The notes below the pieces were generated by a model. The model made no database searches. It was not told the origin of the DNA and saw only the letters and a program-made list of their open reading frames with translations. The position numbers and the translations under genes were made by a program. Shown here piece by piece: positions 51,168 through 60,608 of a DNA stretch of 64,000 nt. Location: the NCBI GenBank assembly GCA_032358255.1, contig JAULBX010000002.1, forward strand, positions 806,001 to 870,000, written 5' to 3'. Positions within the stretch are counted from its first letter, which is position 1. The number at the start of each line of letters is the position of its first letter. This DNA is from Heterotrichella gracilis. Taxonomy: Eukaryota > Sar > Xanthophyceae > Tribonematales > Xanthonemataceae.

Positions 51168-52292
51168 TTAATAACTAATATTTGCTTTAATGATAATAAA
51201 GGTCTTATCATCGGTGTATGGTACCATTTCAACCTCTATTTTATTTTTGCTTTTTATTCTTATATCAATAAATCCAAGTCCTGCACCCTGTTTTACTTCA
51301 TTGTGATCTAACATAATGGTTTCAAGATACAATTTTTCGATAGCTGCATCATCTAACGAATTTACAAAATCGATCTTTTTTATTAAAGCATCTATTTTAA
51401 AATTTTCAATATAGTTACCTGTAATAAGTGAACATACGTTATTATTATCGGCAACCATAAATAAACCCGGTCTTTCTTCGCTGCTATTAATGCCGGCAGC
51501 ATGGTAGCTTATGTTTTGAAGCAACTCTATCATAATAGCTACCGATGTTTTTTTGAATTCAAATTTTTCGGTCAGGTAAATACTGCCCTCAGCCATAGAT
51601 AACAAACTCCTCACGTTTTCGTGCTTGAATTGCCCCTGGAAAAAGATCTTTAAATTATTTTCAGTTACAGCTTTATGAACACTTTTAACTATTTCGTGGT
51701 TATGCTTTTCAATTTCAGAATCCTCATGTGGTTGCGCGTCGTTAATTTTTGATTGGAAATAAAAATAGGAGTTCTTCTCGTCAATTTTATCAAAATCGTA
51801 TTGCAGTTTGTTCCCGCTCTTCCTTACCATCTCAATAAGTCCAAGCCCTGCGCCGCCTTTCTCAGAAAAACCCCCGGCACTTAAAACTTCTTTTTGGTAG
51901 TCTTTTAATTCATCCGCACTCATAGAATTTACTTTGTCCAATTTTTCGGAAAGCGGTTTAATATGGTCATTTTCTATCGCATTTCCAGAGCCAACAAGGT
52001 ATCCGCCTAAAAATTTATGAATAGAAAAGAAGCCATCCATTAAACGCGCGTCTTTACTGCTTCCCTGATGCCTGGTAATGTTTTGAAGCGACTCAACAAT
52101 AATAAAATATACCTTTTTTTTGATCTTTAAGCTCTCGCTTTCAACATCCATATTGGTTTCGGCAAGGGCCAATATACGTTCGGTAAGGTCGTTGGTGAAA
52201 TCGCCATTATATGCATAATTTAATTGATAATGATTTAGTACTCTAAATAATTCGGCTATAGACGAATATTTTCCGCTATTAGTTATCTGCAT
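51168..52292 (-). CDS. SiaB-like kinase with two tandem modules
   Basis: 374 residues from ATG 52292 (a TTG at 52298 overlaps the promoter side). Two SiaB-family (DUF6272) modules are joined: one at about 20-185 with ESLQNITRH (67-75) and GGAGLGLIEM (147-156), and one at about 205-374 with ELLQNISYH (256-264) and GAGLGFIDI (336-344). Each has the N-box-like helix and the G-rich ATP lid. SiaB phosphorylates SiaC; the usual protein has one module (about 180 residues), so this is a duplication and fusion. It is co-transcribed with siaC-like. Confidence 0.88.
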   Translation of the reverse strand: MQITNSGKYSSIAELFRVLNHYQLNYAYNGDFTNDLTERILALAETNMDVESESLKIKKKVYFIIVESLQNITRHQGSSKDARLMDGFFSIHKFLGGYLVGSGNAIENDHIKPLSEKLDKVNSMSADELKDYQKEVLSAGGFSEKGGAGLGLIEMVRKSGNKLQYDFDKIDEKNSYFYFQSKINDAQPHEDSEIEKHNHEIVKSVHKAVTENNLKIFFQGQFKHENVRSLLSMAEGSIYLTEKFEFKKTSVAIMIELLQNISYHAAGINSSEERPGLFMVADNNNVCSLITGNYIENFKIDALIKKIDFVNSLDDAAIEKLYLETIMLDHNEVKQGAGLGFIDIRIKSKNKIEVEMVPYTDDKTFIIIKANISY

Positions 52293-52299
52293 AATCAAT

Positions 52300-52307
52300 C
52301 AAACATA
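52300..52307 (-). promoter_or_regulatory. -7 promoter box (TATGTTTG) before the siaB-like gene
   Basis: An exact TAnnTTTG match on the minus strand ending 7 bases before ATG 52292. No -33 element at normal spacing is clear. Confidence 0.45.
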
Positions 52308-52449
52308 CAATAATATTGCAAATTATAAAAATTAAGTTGTAAAAAGAGGCTTTTTAGAGCTGAACTTGCTTCCTATGCGTCGCGGGACCAAAATCACCTA
52401 AATCCAACTAAAAAAATTAAATTTATTATTATTTACCTAATTGATTAAT

Positions 52450-52457
52450 TATATTTG
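52450..52457 (+). promoter_or_regulatory. -7 promoter box (TATATTTG) before the giant protein gene
   Basis: An exact TAnnTTTG match 16 bases before ATG 52474. It lies inside the reading frame that would start at TTG 52441, which argues for ATG 52474. Confidence 0.5.
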
Positions 52458-52473
52458 GTTAAATAATTTACTT

Positions 52474-55400
52474 ATGCTTTTCGGGTTCAAAAAACAATTG
52501 CTGCTTATAGCTTTCTTCCTTCTATCTTTTTTTGGCTATTCTCAAAAGGGCAGTCAATTATCAAACGATACTGTAAAATTTATAAATGACTTAAATAATT
52601 ATTTTATTGAAAACACTTCCAACAGGCTTGAGGCTGAGACATACATGCGAACCTTTGCCAGGTATTGGGAAGAGAATTATATTGCCGGTTATTACAAAGA
52701 AGCAACAATTAAAGTCTGTAATTTGATGGCGGGTAAACGCCTTAAACCGGTGCCTTTTATTACCGGTTATTTTACTGCGCTTTACACTGCACTCGAAAAA
52801 AAATTACCTACCGAGACCTTCCAAAACTGGCATTTGTGTTTAACGAAGATCCTTGCTAAAAAGTCAACAGTAGGCGTTCAGGATCTTATTGTTTTGGGCG
52901 AGAACATGTTTAGGTACAATGCATTTTATAAAACACCTTCTTACATTTACTACTCATATCAACCAAACTATAAATTTGATTACGATACCATACCGAAAAT
53001 TATTTTTAAGGATATAACGCTTATAGGTGTAAATCCGCGTGGTGATAGCATTGCTGTTGAAGAAACAAGCGGAACATTTTATCCTAGCGTTGGCAATTTT
53101 GTTGGAAAAAGTGGTAAAATAAGTTGGGAGCGTTGCGGTCTTGATAAAGAAGTTTATGCTACCATAAAACGTTACACCATCGACTGCAAAACGGGTAACT
53201 ATGCCAGTGATACAGCTACATTTATAGGTAAACAGTTTTTTGATAAAGCACAGGTTGGTCGTTTCTCAGACAGGATCATAACAGAAAATGGCGAATTAAC
53301 TTACCCGCGCTTTGACTCGTACAGTAAACGTTTGATTGTAAAAAATATTTATCCCGACGTGGATTATGATGGTGGCTTTGGTATGCGCGGACCAAAATTT
53401 GTAGGTTCGGGAACTAATAGTAATCCTGCCCGTATTATTTTTAAAAGGAACAGCGTAAAATTCTTAGAGATAAGTGCGCGCTCCTTTGGTATGAGTAAAG
53501 ACCGAATAGTTGCCAACCCAGGAACTGTAAAATTTTTCCTTAATAAAGACACTATTTACCATCCGGGTTTAAGTTTTACCTACCAGGTAGATAAACGATT
53601 AGTAACTATTTTAAGAGGTGAAGACGGTTTGCAAAAAACCCCTTTTTCAAACTCATTTCACAAATACGATATGTATTTTGAACAAATACTTTGGAAAGTA
53701 GATGAACCTTTAATGGCCTTTAATTTTTTACCGAATAATTTCCAGGGCGAAGCTTATTTTGAATCAACCGATTTTTACACAAGATCTAAAGCTGAAAGTA
53801 TAAGGGGTAACGAAACGGTTAGCCCTATTACAAAAATGATAGAATACTACAACTCTAATGAAAAACCAACGCAATTTACTACGGTTGACTTTGCAAAGTA
53901 TATTAAATTTTTAGCGGTAGATCTAAGGCCGATCATTTTTAAAATGGCCATTTATGGTTTAATTTATTATGATCCTGAAACGGATATGATAAAAGTAAGG
54001 CAGCGTTTATTTGATTACGCCGATAACCTAAAACACAAACATGATTATGATATTATTACATTGCACTCTGTAACCCAAACAAAAAACTCTTCAACAAAAG
54101 GTTACGACACAGCCACTATAGTTAAAGATAACGCCACTTTAAATTTACTTAATTATGATCTAACCGTTCGCGGTGTTAAGCAGGTTTTATTAAGTGATAC
54201 CCAAAAAGTTTTTATGTTCCCAAAAAACGGAGAGGTTGTATTAAAAAAGAACAGGCAAATAGATTTTAACGGAACTTTATCTTCCGGAAAGTTTGAATTT
54301 ATCGGAAAAGATTTTGTGTTCGATTACGATGAGTTTAAAGTAAAGATGAAAACCATCGACTCTATTAAAATATATGTTGAAGCGTTTGAACCCGATATTA
54401 ATGGAAATATTCCTTTCAAAAAAGTGCAAACCTTAATTGAAAATGTAAATGGTGAGTTGCGCATCGACGCGCCTAAAAATAAAAGCGGCTGGGGCCGTGC
54501 CCCTACTTTCCCATCGTTTCAAAGCTTTAAAGAGAGCTATGCCTTTTACGATAAGCGTTCTATTTTTAAAGGGGTTTACAGTAAAGATAAATTCTATTTT
54601 AAACTCGATCCTTTTGCTATTGATAGTTTGGATAATTTTAGGAATGAAGGGTTGCGCTTTGACGGAACATTTTCGTCCGCAGGAATTTTTCCATCGTTTA
54701 GGGAAGTGTTAACCTTACAGAAAGATTATTCACTCGGATTTATTCGTCAAACACCTGAAGGCGGATTTCCTGTATATGGCGGCAAAGGTAATTTTAACGC
54801 GGAGATCAGATTAAGTAATAAAGGTTTACGTGGCGGTGGCGATCTTAATTTTAGTTCAAGCGTATCCAAGGTGCCGGACATCATATTTTTTCCTGATAGT
54901 GCAAATGGTAATGCCAATACCTTTGATGTGAAAGAAGGGGATTCACCGGAATTTCCAACAGCGCATGGCGATACAGTACGTTTACACTTTATGCCTTATT
55001 CAAATTTGTTGCAAGCATTTGATATTAGAAAACCATTTATTGCTTATAAAGAAAAAGCAGAATTCAGAGGCAGGTTTGATCTAACTTATAAAGAACTTAC
55101 CGGTAATGGAAAAGTAGATTTTGAAAAAGCAGATCTTAGCTCGGGTAAAATATTATTTGTTAAGCGACGGTTCTTTAGTGACACCGCAAATTTCCATTTA
55201 AAAGCATTTAATGAAGATGGATTTACTTTTAGTACTGTTAACGTAAATGCAAAAATAGATTTCGACCAGCGGATAGGTGACTTTATTACAAATGGAGAGG
55301 GCTCTTACGTGAAGTTTGATAAGAATAAATACATCGCTTTCATGGACAGATTTAAATGGTATATGGATTCTGAGGAGATGGAGTTGGGCGATACTCAGAA

Positions 55401-57009
55401 AAAGATTGATACCGAGGCAGCCGAAAAAGGTTTAGATCTAGAGGGTCCGGAATTTATTAGTGTACATCCCAATCAGGATTCCTTACGCTTTTTTGCTCCA
55501 GGCGCCAAATACAATCTAAAAAAATACATCATTAAATGTAAGAATGTGCCTTATATTAATGTTGCCGATGCAAGAATGTTCCCCAATAATGGAGATGTAA
55601 CTATTTTTAAAAACGCAGTAATGGATACACTTAGAAACTCGTCTATCCTTGCGAATACAGTTACAAAATTCCACACAATTAGAAATACAACTACCAATAT
55701 TTTTGGAAGAAGAAGTTATCTTGCTTCGGGCGAATACCAATATTTAGATGAGAATGAAAAACCATACCTCATCAAATTCAACACTATTCGCCCAGATACA
55801 ACAGGCCAAACCATCTCTGAAGGTTTGATCGACGAAAAAGAAAAATTCCAGTTCAATGACCACTTTAGTTTTGCAGGTAAAGTTTATTTATTTGCCACCA
55901 ACGAATTTTTATTCTACGAAGGGGGAACTAAAATTGTAAACAATTGTAAAAAGATCGGTAAATCTTATTTGCAATTTACTGGCGAGATCAATCCAAAAGA
56001 TATCCAGATCCCTATCCCGAAAAAAGCCTTGGATGTTAAGGGTGCCGCTGTTGGTACTGGTTTATTTTATAATCAGGATACGAACATGGTTTACGCTTCC
56101 TTTTTATCGTTACAAGGGGCAAGAAGCGCTAAAGACGTAATTGAGGCAGACGGTATTTTAACTTACGATAAAGAAAATGAGATGTACGAGATCTCAAATA
56201 AAGAAAAATTATTAGAAATGAGTTTGCCCGGCAATTATGTAAGTTTAAATACAGGTAACTGCGAAATTTACACGGAAGGAAGTTATAATATTAGTAATGA
56301 TCTTGGTCAAATAAAGTTAAAAAGCGTTGGTAATGCAAAATACAATACAGTAAAAGACAGTATTAATTTTAATTTAATGTTGGTAGTAGATTTCTTTTTT
56401 GAGGGAAGTGCTATTCGTAAAATGGCAAAAGATTTTGAGTTGTATTTAGGAAGTTTAAATCCAACGCCTTTTGAGGGTGATCTTTTTAATCACGGTTTGA
56501 TTGAGATCTTAGGAAAAGATAAAGGTGACAGAGCGCTTTCGGAATTGAACTTATACGGTAACTACAAAAAATTCCCCGATGAGTTGGAAAAAAACATTGT
56601 ATTCAACGATGTAAAAATGAGTTATAACCGCGAAGCAAAAGCATATTTATCAGAAGGAAAAATGCTGGGTGTAGGTAATATTCAAAAAACTGAGATCTTC
56701 CGTTACATGACCGGGAAAATTCAAATTAAAAAACAAAGAGGTAAAGATCTTTTGGATATTTATATTGAAGCTGATCCAAATACCTGGTATTATTTTACTT
56801 ACTATAACGGAACTATGTTGGCGGTAAGCAGCAACGAGCAGTTTAACAAGGATGTGAAAGAACTAAAAAGTAAAAGTAAAAAAATGGATGTTGACAAAGG
56901 CCCGTCGTACCGTTTTGACGCTACCTCGGCTAAAAAGAAAGACGACTTTTTAAGAAAGATGAAGCAAATTGGTGCAATGAACGAGGAAGAAGAAAAGAAA
57001 GAAGATTAA
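52474..57009 (+). CDS. Giant exported protein of unknown function
   Basis: 1511 residues from ATG 52474. Signal peptide 1-24 (ending FFGYSQ). The N-terminal ~150 residues are helical. The remaining ~1300 are rich in short amphipathic strands with turns (FEFIGKDFVFDYDEFKVKMKTID, GKGNFNAEIRLSNKGLRGGGDLNFSSS, GRFDLTYKELTGNGKVDF), as in elongated beta-groove or beta-helix proteins that bridge the envelope. The C-terminal 50 residues are charged (DVKELKSKSKKMDVDK ... EEEEKKED). No named domain is recognised. It is followed 58 bases later by an ABC transporter gene, and the four genes to 61517 probably form one operon. Confidence 0.85.
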   Translation: MLFGFKKQLLLIAFFLLSFFGYSQKGSQLSNDTVKFINDLNNYFIENTSNRLEAETYMRTFARYWEENYIAGYYKEATIKVCNLMAGKRLKPVPFITGYFTALYTALEKKLPTETFQNWHLCLTKILAKKSTVGVQDLIVLGENMFRYNAFYKTPSYIYYSYQPNYKFDYDTIPKIIFKDITLIGVNPRGDSIAVEETSGTFYPSVGNFVGKSGKISWERCGLDKEVYATIKRYTIDCKTGNYASDTATFIGKQFFDKAQVGRFSDRIITENGELTYPRFDSYSKRLIVKNIYPDVDYDGGFGMRGPKFVGSGTNSNPARIIFKRNSVKFLEISARSFGMSKDRIVANPGTVKFFLNKDTIYHPGLSFTYQVDKRLVTILRGEDGLQKTPFSNSFHKYDMYFEQILWKVDEPLMAFNFLPNNFQGEAYFESTDFYTRSKAESIRGNETVSPITKMIEYYNSNEKPTQFTTVDFAKYIKFLAVDLRPIIFKMAIYGLIYYDPETDMIKVRQRLFDYADNLKHKHDYDIITLHSVTQTKNSSTKGYDTATIVKDNATLNLLNYDLTVRGVKQVLLSDTQKVFMFPKNGEVVLKKNRQIDFNGTLSSGKFEFIGKDFVFDYDEFKVKMKTIDSIKIYVEAFEPDINGNIPFKKVQTLIENVNGELRIDAPKNKSGWGRAPTFPSFQSFKESYAFYDKRSIFKGVYSKDKFYFKLDPFAIDSLDNFRNEGLRFDGTFSSAGIFPSFREVLTLQKDYSLGFIRQTPEGGFPVYGGKGNFNAEIRLSNKGLRGGGDLNFSSSVSKVPDIIFFPDSANGNANTFDVKEGDSPEFPTAHGDTVRLHFMPYSNLLQAFDIRKPFIAYKEKAEFRGRFDLTYKELTGNGKVDFEKADLSSGKILFVKRRFFSDTANFHLKAFNEDGFTFSTVNVNAKIDFDQRIGDFITNGEGSYVKFDKNKYIAFMDRFKWYMDSEEMELGDTQKKIDTEAAEKGLDLEGPEFISVHPNQDSLRFFAPGAKYNLKKYIIKCKNVPYINVADARMFPNNGDVTIFKNAVMDTLRNSSILANTVTKFHTIRNTTTNIFGRRSYLASGEYQYLDENEKPYLIKFNTIRPDTTGQTISEGLIDEKEKFQFNDHFSFAGKVYLFATNEFLFYEGGTKIVNNCKKIGKSYLQFTGEINPKDIQIPIPKKALDVKGAAVGTGLFYNQDTNMVYASFLSLQGARSAKDVIEADGILTYDKENEMYEISNKEKLLEMSLPGNYVSLNTGNCEIYTEGSYNISNDLGQIKLKSVGNAKYNTVKDSINFNLMLVVDFFFEGSAIRKMAKDFELYLGSLNPTPFEGDLFNHGLIEILGKDKGDRALSELNLYGNYKKFPDELEKNIVFNDVKMSYNREAKAYLSEGKMLGVGNIQKTEIFRYMTGKIQIKKQRGKDLLDIYIEADPNTWYYFTYYNGTMLAVSSNEQFNKDVKELKSKSKKMDVDKGPSYRFDATSAKKKDDFLRKMKQIGAMNEEEEKKED

Positions 57010-57067
57010 TTTCTTAATACATTGAATAAAAAATAAAAATGATTAATTTAATGCCCTGTTTTAATTT

Positions 57068-60000
57068 ATGAGTGAGGAAATACTTAGGGCTTTAATGCAG
57101 TTGTTTGCTATTATTGCAAAACAAGATGACGGAAGTGGCGAGTCTGAGCGCAACTTCGTACGTTCATTTTTAGCCTTTCAATTAAACAAAGCTAAAACAG
57201 AAGAGTACCTTGCTCTTTACGATACTTACTTAATTGGTAAAGAGGAAAAGCCCGCTAAAGAAGGGGAAGAAAATCCTGCACCAAGAAAGCGGAAACTTAC
57301 ATCCGTTTCTGACTCGTTAAAAACACTTACCATTTGTCTTAAAATAAACAAAACACTTGCGCAAAAACAAAAAGTAATTGTGTTGGTGCGTTTATATGAA
57401 TTATTAAAGGCAAACAACTCATTTACCGAGCAACGCGTTGAGATCATTAATACAGCAGCGGAAACATTTAATATACCGGAAGAAGAAAGACGCGCTGTTG
57501 AAACTTTTTTTACGCATGCAAACATTCCGGATGACATAGCCCAACACTTTGTAATTATTGATGATAACGCTGACAAAACAACAAAGGCGAATCACATACA
57601 CTCCGAAGGATTAGATGGCGAAATTCTTACAATTCGTTTTCCGAGCGTCAACTTATTATTTACAAGTTACACCGGTAATAACGAGCTTAACATTAATGGT
57701 ATCCCGGTTAATCAATCCATTGTTTATTTATTAGCACCTGGCAGTACTATCCGGGTTCCAAGAGGAACGATCTACTACTCCGATATCGTTGAGAATTTCC
57801 TTGATAAAACACAAACCAATAAATTGAGTTTTGTTGTTGAGAATCTGGAATATAAATTCCCCGGTGGAAAAATTGGTTTAAGAGATATTAATATTTCAGA
57901 GTCGCACAGTGCGTTGGTTGGAATTATGGGAGCCAGCGGCGCCGGAAAAACAACTTTATTAAATGTGCTTTCGGGTATTGAAACACCAAGCGCCGGCAGC
58001 ATTCGCATTAACGGTTTAGATGTAACCAAAGATAAAACGCAAATTAAAGGTTTAATAGGCTACATTTCACAAGACGATCTTTTAATTGAAGAGTTAACAG
58101 TATATCAAAATCTTTATATAAACGCGCAGCTTTGTTTTAAAGATAAAACTGCCGAAGAATTAAAAGAGGTTGTATTAAGAACTTTGGAGAATTTAGGCTT
58201 GCTAGAAACCAAAGATATTATTGTTGGGAACGCGCTTAATAAAAAAATAAGTGGCGGCCAGCGTAAACGTTTGAACATTGCTTTGGATCTTATACGCGAG
58301 CCTGCTATTTTGTTTGTAGATGAACCGACTTCAGGTCTTTCATCCCGTGATTCTGAAAACGTAATGGACCTTTTAAAAGAACTTTCGTTAAAGGGCAACT
58401 TAATTTTTGTGGTTATACATCAACCTTCGTCCGACATTTTTAAAATGTTCGATAAGATCTGCGTATTGGATGTTGGCGGTTATAATATTTATTATGGCAA
58501 TCCTGTTGAGGCGGTAATGTATTTTAAAGAAGCTGCCAATCATGTTAATTGTGATGTGGGTGAATGTGAGCTTTGTGGTAACGTTAATCCCGAATTGATC
58601 TTTAATATTTTAGAGAGCCAAGAGGTAGACGAGTACGGAAATTATACGGGCAATAGAAAAGTGCAACCTGAAGAATGGCACAGCTCATTTAAAACAAATG
58701 TAAAGTTTCCTGACTTTAAAGAAGTAAAAGACAAGATCTTTAACTCATTTAAAATTCCGGGTATATTAAAACAATTACTTGTATTTATTAAACGTGATCT
58801 TCTTTCTAAAATAGGTAATAAACAATATTTACTGATCAATTTTTTAGAAGCTCCGGTGCTTGCCGCACTGCTATCGTTTGTAATACGCTATACTTCTCGC
58901 GTAAAAGGCTCAGAATATATTTTTAGAGACAATGATAATGTACCGGCCTATATTTTTATGTGTGTTATTGTTATGCTATTCATTGGCTTAACTGTGAGTG
59001 CCGAAGAAATATATAAAGATCGCAAGATCTTAAAGCGGGAGCGTTTTTTAAATCTTAGTCCTTTTGCTTATTATCTTTCCAAGGTTAAAATACTATTTGT
59101 TATTTCTGCTATTCAAAGTTTGTTGTTTGTTTTAATTGGCAATTACATTATCGAATTAAAAGGCATGAATGTACAATGCTGGTTTATGTTGTTTACTGTA
59201 GCCTGCTCTGCTAATTTAATTGGTTTAAATATTTCAAGTGCTTTTAATTCCGCGGTAACTATTTATATTTTAATTCCGCTTTTAATTATTCCTCAGCTAA
59301 TTTTAGGCGGCGCCATGTTTACATATGATAAGCTAAATTCTGCTATTGGCGGCGGATCCGGCGTTCCTTATATCGCAAGCATGATGCCTTCGCGCTGGGC
59401 TTATGAAGGTTTAATGGTGCAACAATTCAGATATAATAATTATGAAGAACCGTTCTTTGATTTTGATAAGAACATTAGTCAGATAAATAATAAAATGACC
59501 TATTATATTCCGGAGTTAGTGCAAATAAGTACGGATGCTTTAAGACTATCAAAAGAAAAAGATGCCAAATCGCAGGTTGAACTAAAAGAAAAGATCAACA
59601 TTATTCGCAATGAATTACAACGCGAAGCTAAAATAAACAAAGACGTTGTATTTAATGATATGGCTTTTTTAACGCCTAAAAAATACTCTAATATTACTTT
59701 CGAAAATCTTAATAATCATTTTTTACGCTTAAACCGTTATTATAATTTTCAATTCATTCGTTACGATCTAAAAAGAAACCTAAAACTTTCAAGTTTGGTA
59801 GATAGCAAAGAAGGGCAAGAGAGATTTCAGCGAATAAAAAACAAATATGCCAACGAGTATTTAGAGGATGTGGTAAGGAAGGAATACGTAAAAAATAAAT
59901 ATATTGTTGAAAATGAACATCTAAACCAACAGCTGGACCCCATTTACATAAACCCGCCAAATCAGTACATTTCCTATAATATTCACTTTTTTTCGCCGCA

Positions 60001-60136
60001 TAAGTACCTTTTTGGCAAGGAAATAAGCACTTTTTGGTTCAATTCGGTGGTAATTTGGTGCATTTCCCTGACGTTGTTCATTCTTTTATATTTTGAAGTT
60101 CTCAAAAAAGCATTAAATTTGTTTAGCAAACGCTAG
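57068..60136 (+). CDS. ABCG-type ABC transporter with N-terminal TerB-like domain
   Basis: 1022 residues in one chain. Residues 1-150 resemble a TerB domain (helical, LFAIIAKQDDGSGESERNFV). Residues about 160-245 are a beta-rich segment, possibly FHA-like. The ATPase (about 255-490) has Walker A GASGAGKT (288-295), signature ISGGQRKR (394-401), Walker B LFVDEPTSG and H-loop His451. An ABC2-type membrane domain follows (helices near LEAPVLAALLSFVIRY, YIFMCVIVMLFIGLTV and onward), with a long soluble insert before a last helix (VVIWCISLTLFILLYF). It is a half-size exporter that would dimerise. Substrate unknown. Confidence 0.92.
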   Translation: MSEEILRALMQLFAIIAKQDDGSGESERNFVRSFLAFQLNKAKTEEYLALYDTYLIGKEEKPAKEGEENPAPRKRKLTSVSDSLKTLTICLKINKTLAQKQKVIVLVRLYELLKANNSFTEQRVEIINTAAETFNIPEEERRAVETFFTHANIPDDIAQHFVIIDDNADKTTKANHIHSEGLDGEILTIRFPSVNLLFTSYTGNNELNINGIPVNQSIVYLLAPGSTIRVPRGTIYYSDIVENFLDKTQTNKLSFVVENLEYKFPGGKIGLRDINISESHSALVGIMGASGAGKTTLLNVLSGIETPSAGSIRINGLDVTKDKTQIKGLIGYISQDDLLIEELTVYQNLYINAQLCFKDKTAEELKEVVLRTLENLGLLETKDIIVGNALNKKISGGQRKRLNIALDLIREPAILFVDEPTSGLSSRDSENVMDLLKELSLKGNLIFVVIHQPSSDIFKMFDKICVLDVGGYNIYYGNPVEAVMYFKEAANHVNCDVGECELCGNVNPELIFNILESQEVDEYGNYTGNRKVQPEEWHSSFKTNVKFPDFKEVKDKIFNSFKIPGILKQLLVFIKRDLLSKIGNKQYLLINFLEAPVLAALLSFVIRYTSRVKGSEYIFRDNDNVPAYIFMCVIVMLFIGLTVSAEEIYKDRKILKRERFLNLSPFAYYLSKVKILFVISAIQSLLFVLIGNYIIELKGMNVQCWFMLFTVACSANLIGLNISSAFNSAVTIYILIPLLIIPQLILGGAMFTYDKLNSAIGGGSGVPYIASMMPSRWAYEGLMVQQFRYNNYEEPFFDFDKNISQINNKMTYYIPELVQISTDALRLSKEKDAKSQVELKEKINIIRNELQREAKINKDVVFNDMAFLTPKKYSNITFENLNNHFLRLNRYYNFQFIRYDLKRNLKLSSLVDSKEGQERFQRIKNKYANEYLEDVVRKEYVKNKYIVENEHLNQQLDPIYINPPNQYISYNIHFFSPHKYLFGKEISTFWFNSVVIWCISLTLFILLYFEVLKKALNLFSKR

Positions 60137-60171
60137 TTCCCGATTACAAACATTAAAACATTTATTTTTTT

Positions 60172-60582
60172 ATGAAGACAAAATTATTCCTTGGGTTTAG
60201 CTTAATTATTTTGAGCTGTTATTTAAAAGCGCAATGCGTTTCTGATAACTGCAATTCTAAACTGGGAACTTTTACCTATCTAAAAACAATTTATATTGAT
60301 AATACAAAATTGCAGGATAAACCAAATATGGTTACATATCTATTCAGCAAAGGCTCAACTTATATGGTATTATGTTGCGATCAGGCAATAAAAGGTAGTC
60401 GTTTAATTGTAAATGTTTACGATAAAGACAAAAATTTAATTGCTACAAACAAATTAAAAAAGAAAGTTTATCCTTCTATTCAATATCCTTGCAGTGCTAC
60501 AGGAATTTATTATATAGAATCTTTTTATGAAGACTCTAAAGATCCTTGCGGTGTTAATATATTAGGCTTCACAAAATCTTAA
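60172..60582 (+). CDS. Small exported Cys-rich protein
   Basis: 136 residues, signal peptide 1-20 (ending LKAQ). The mature part has eight cysteines (for example VSDNCNSK, MVLCCDQ, IQYPCSATG, KDPCGVN) and a beta-sandwich-like pattern (GSRLIVNVYDKDKNLIATNK ... GIYYIESFY). It resembles small exported carbohydrate-binding-like or pre-peptidase-like domains but is not assigned. It follows the transporter by 35 bases and precedes the lipoprotein by 26. Confidence 0.75.
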   Translation: MKTKLFLGFSLIILSCYLKAQCVSDNCNSKLGTFTYLKTIYIDNTKLQDKPNMVTYLFSKGSTYMVLCCDQAIKGSRLIVNVYDKDKNLIATNKLKKKVYPSIQYPCSATGIYYIESFYEDSKDPCGVNILGFTKS

Positions 60583-60608
60583 TCTTCTCTTATTTTACAA
60601 AAAACAGT

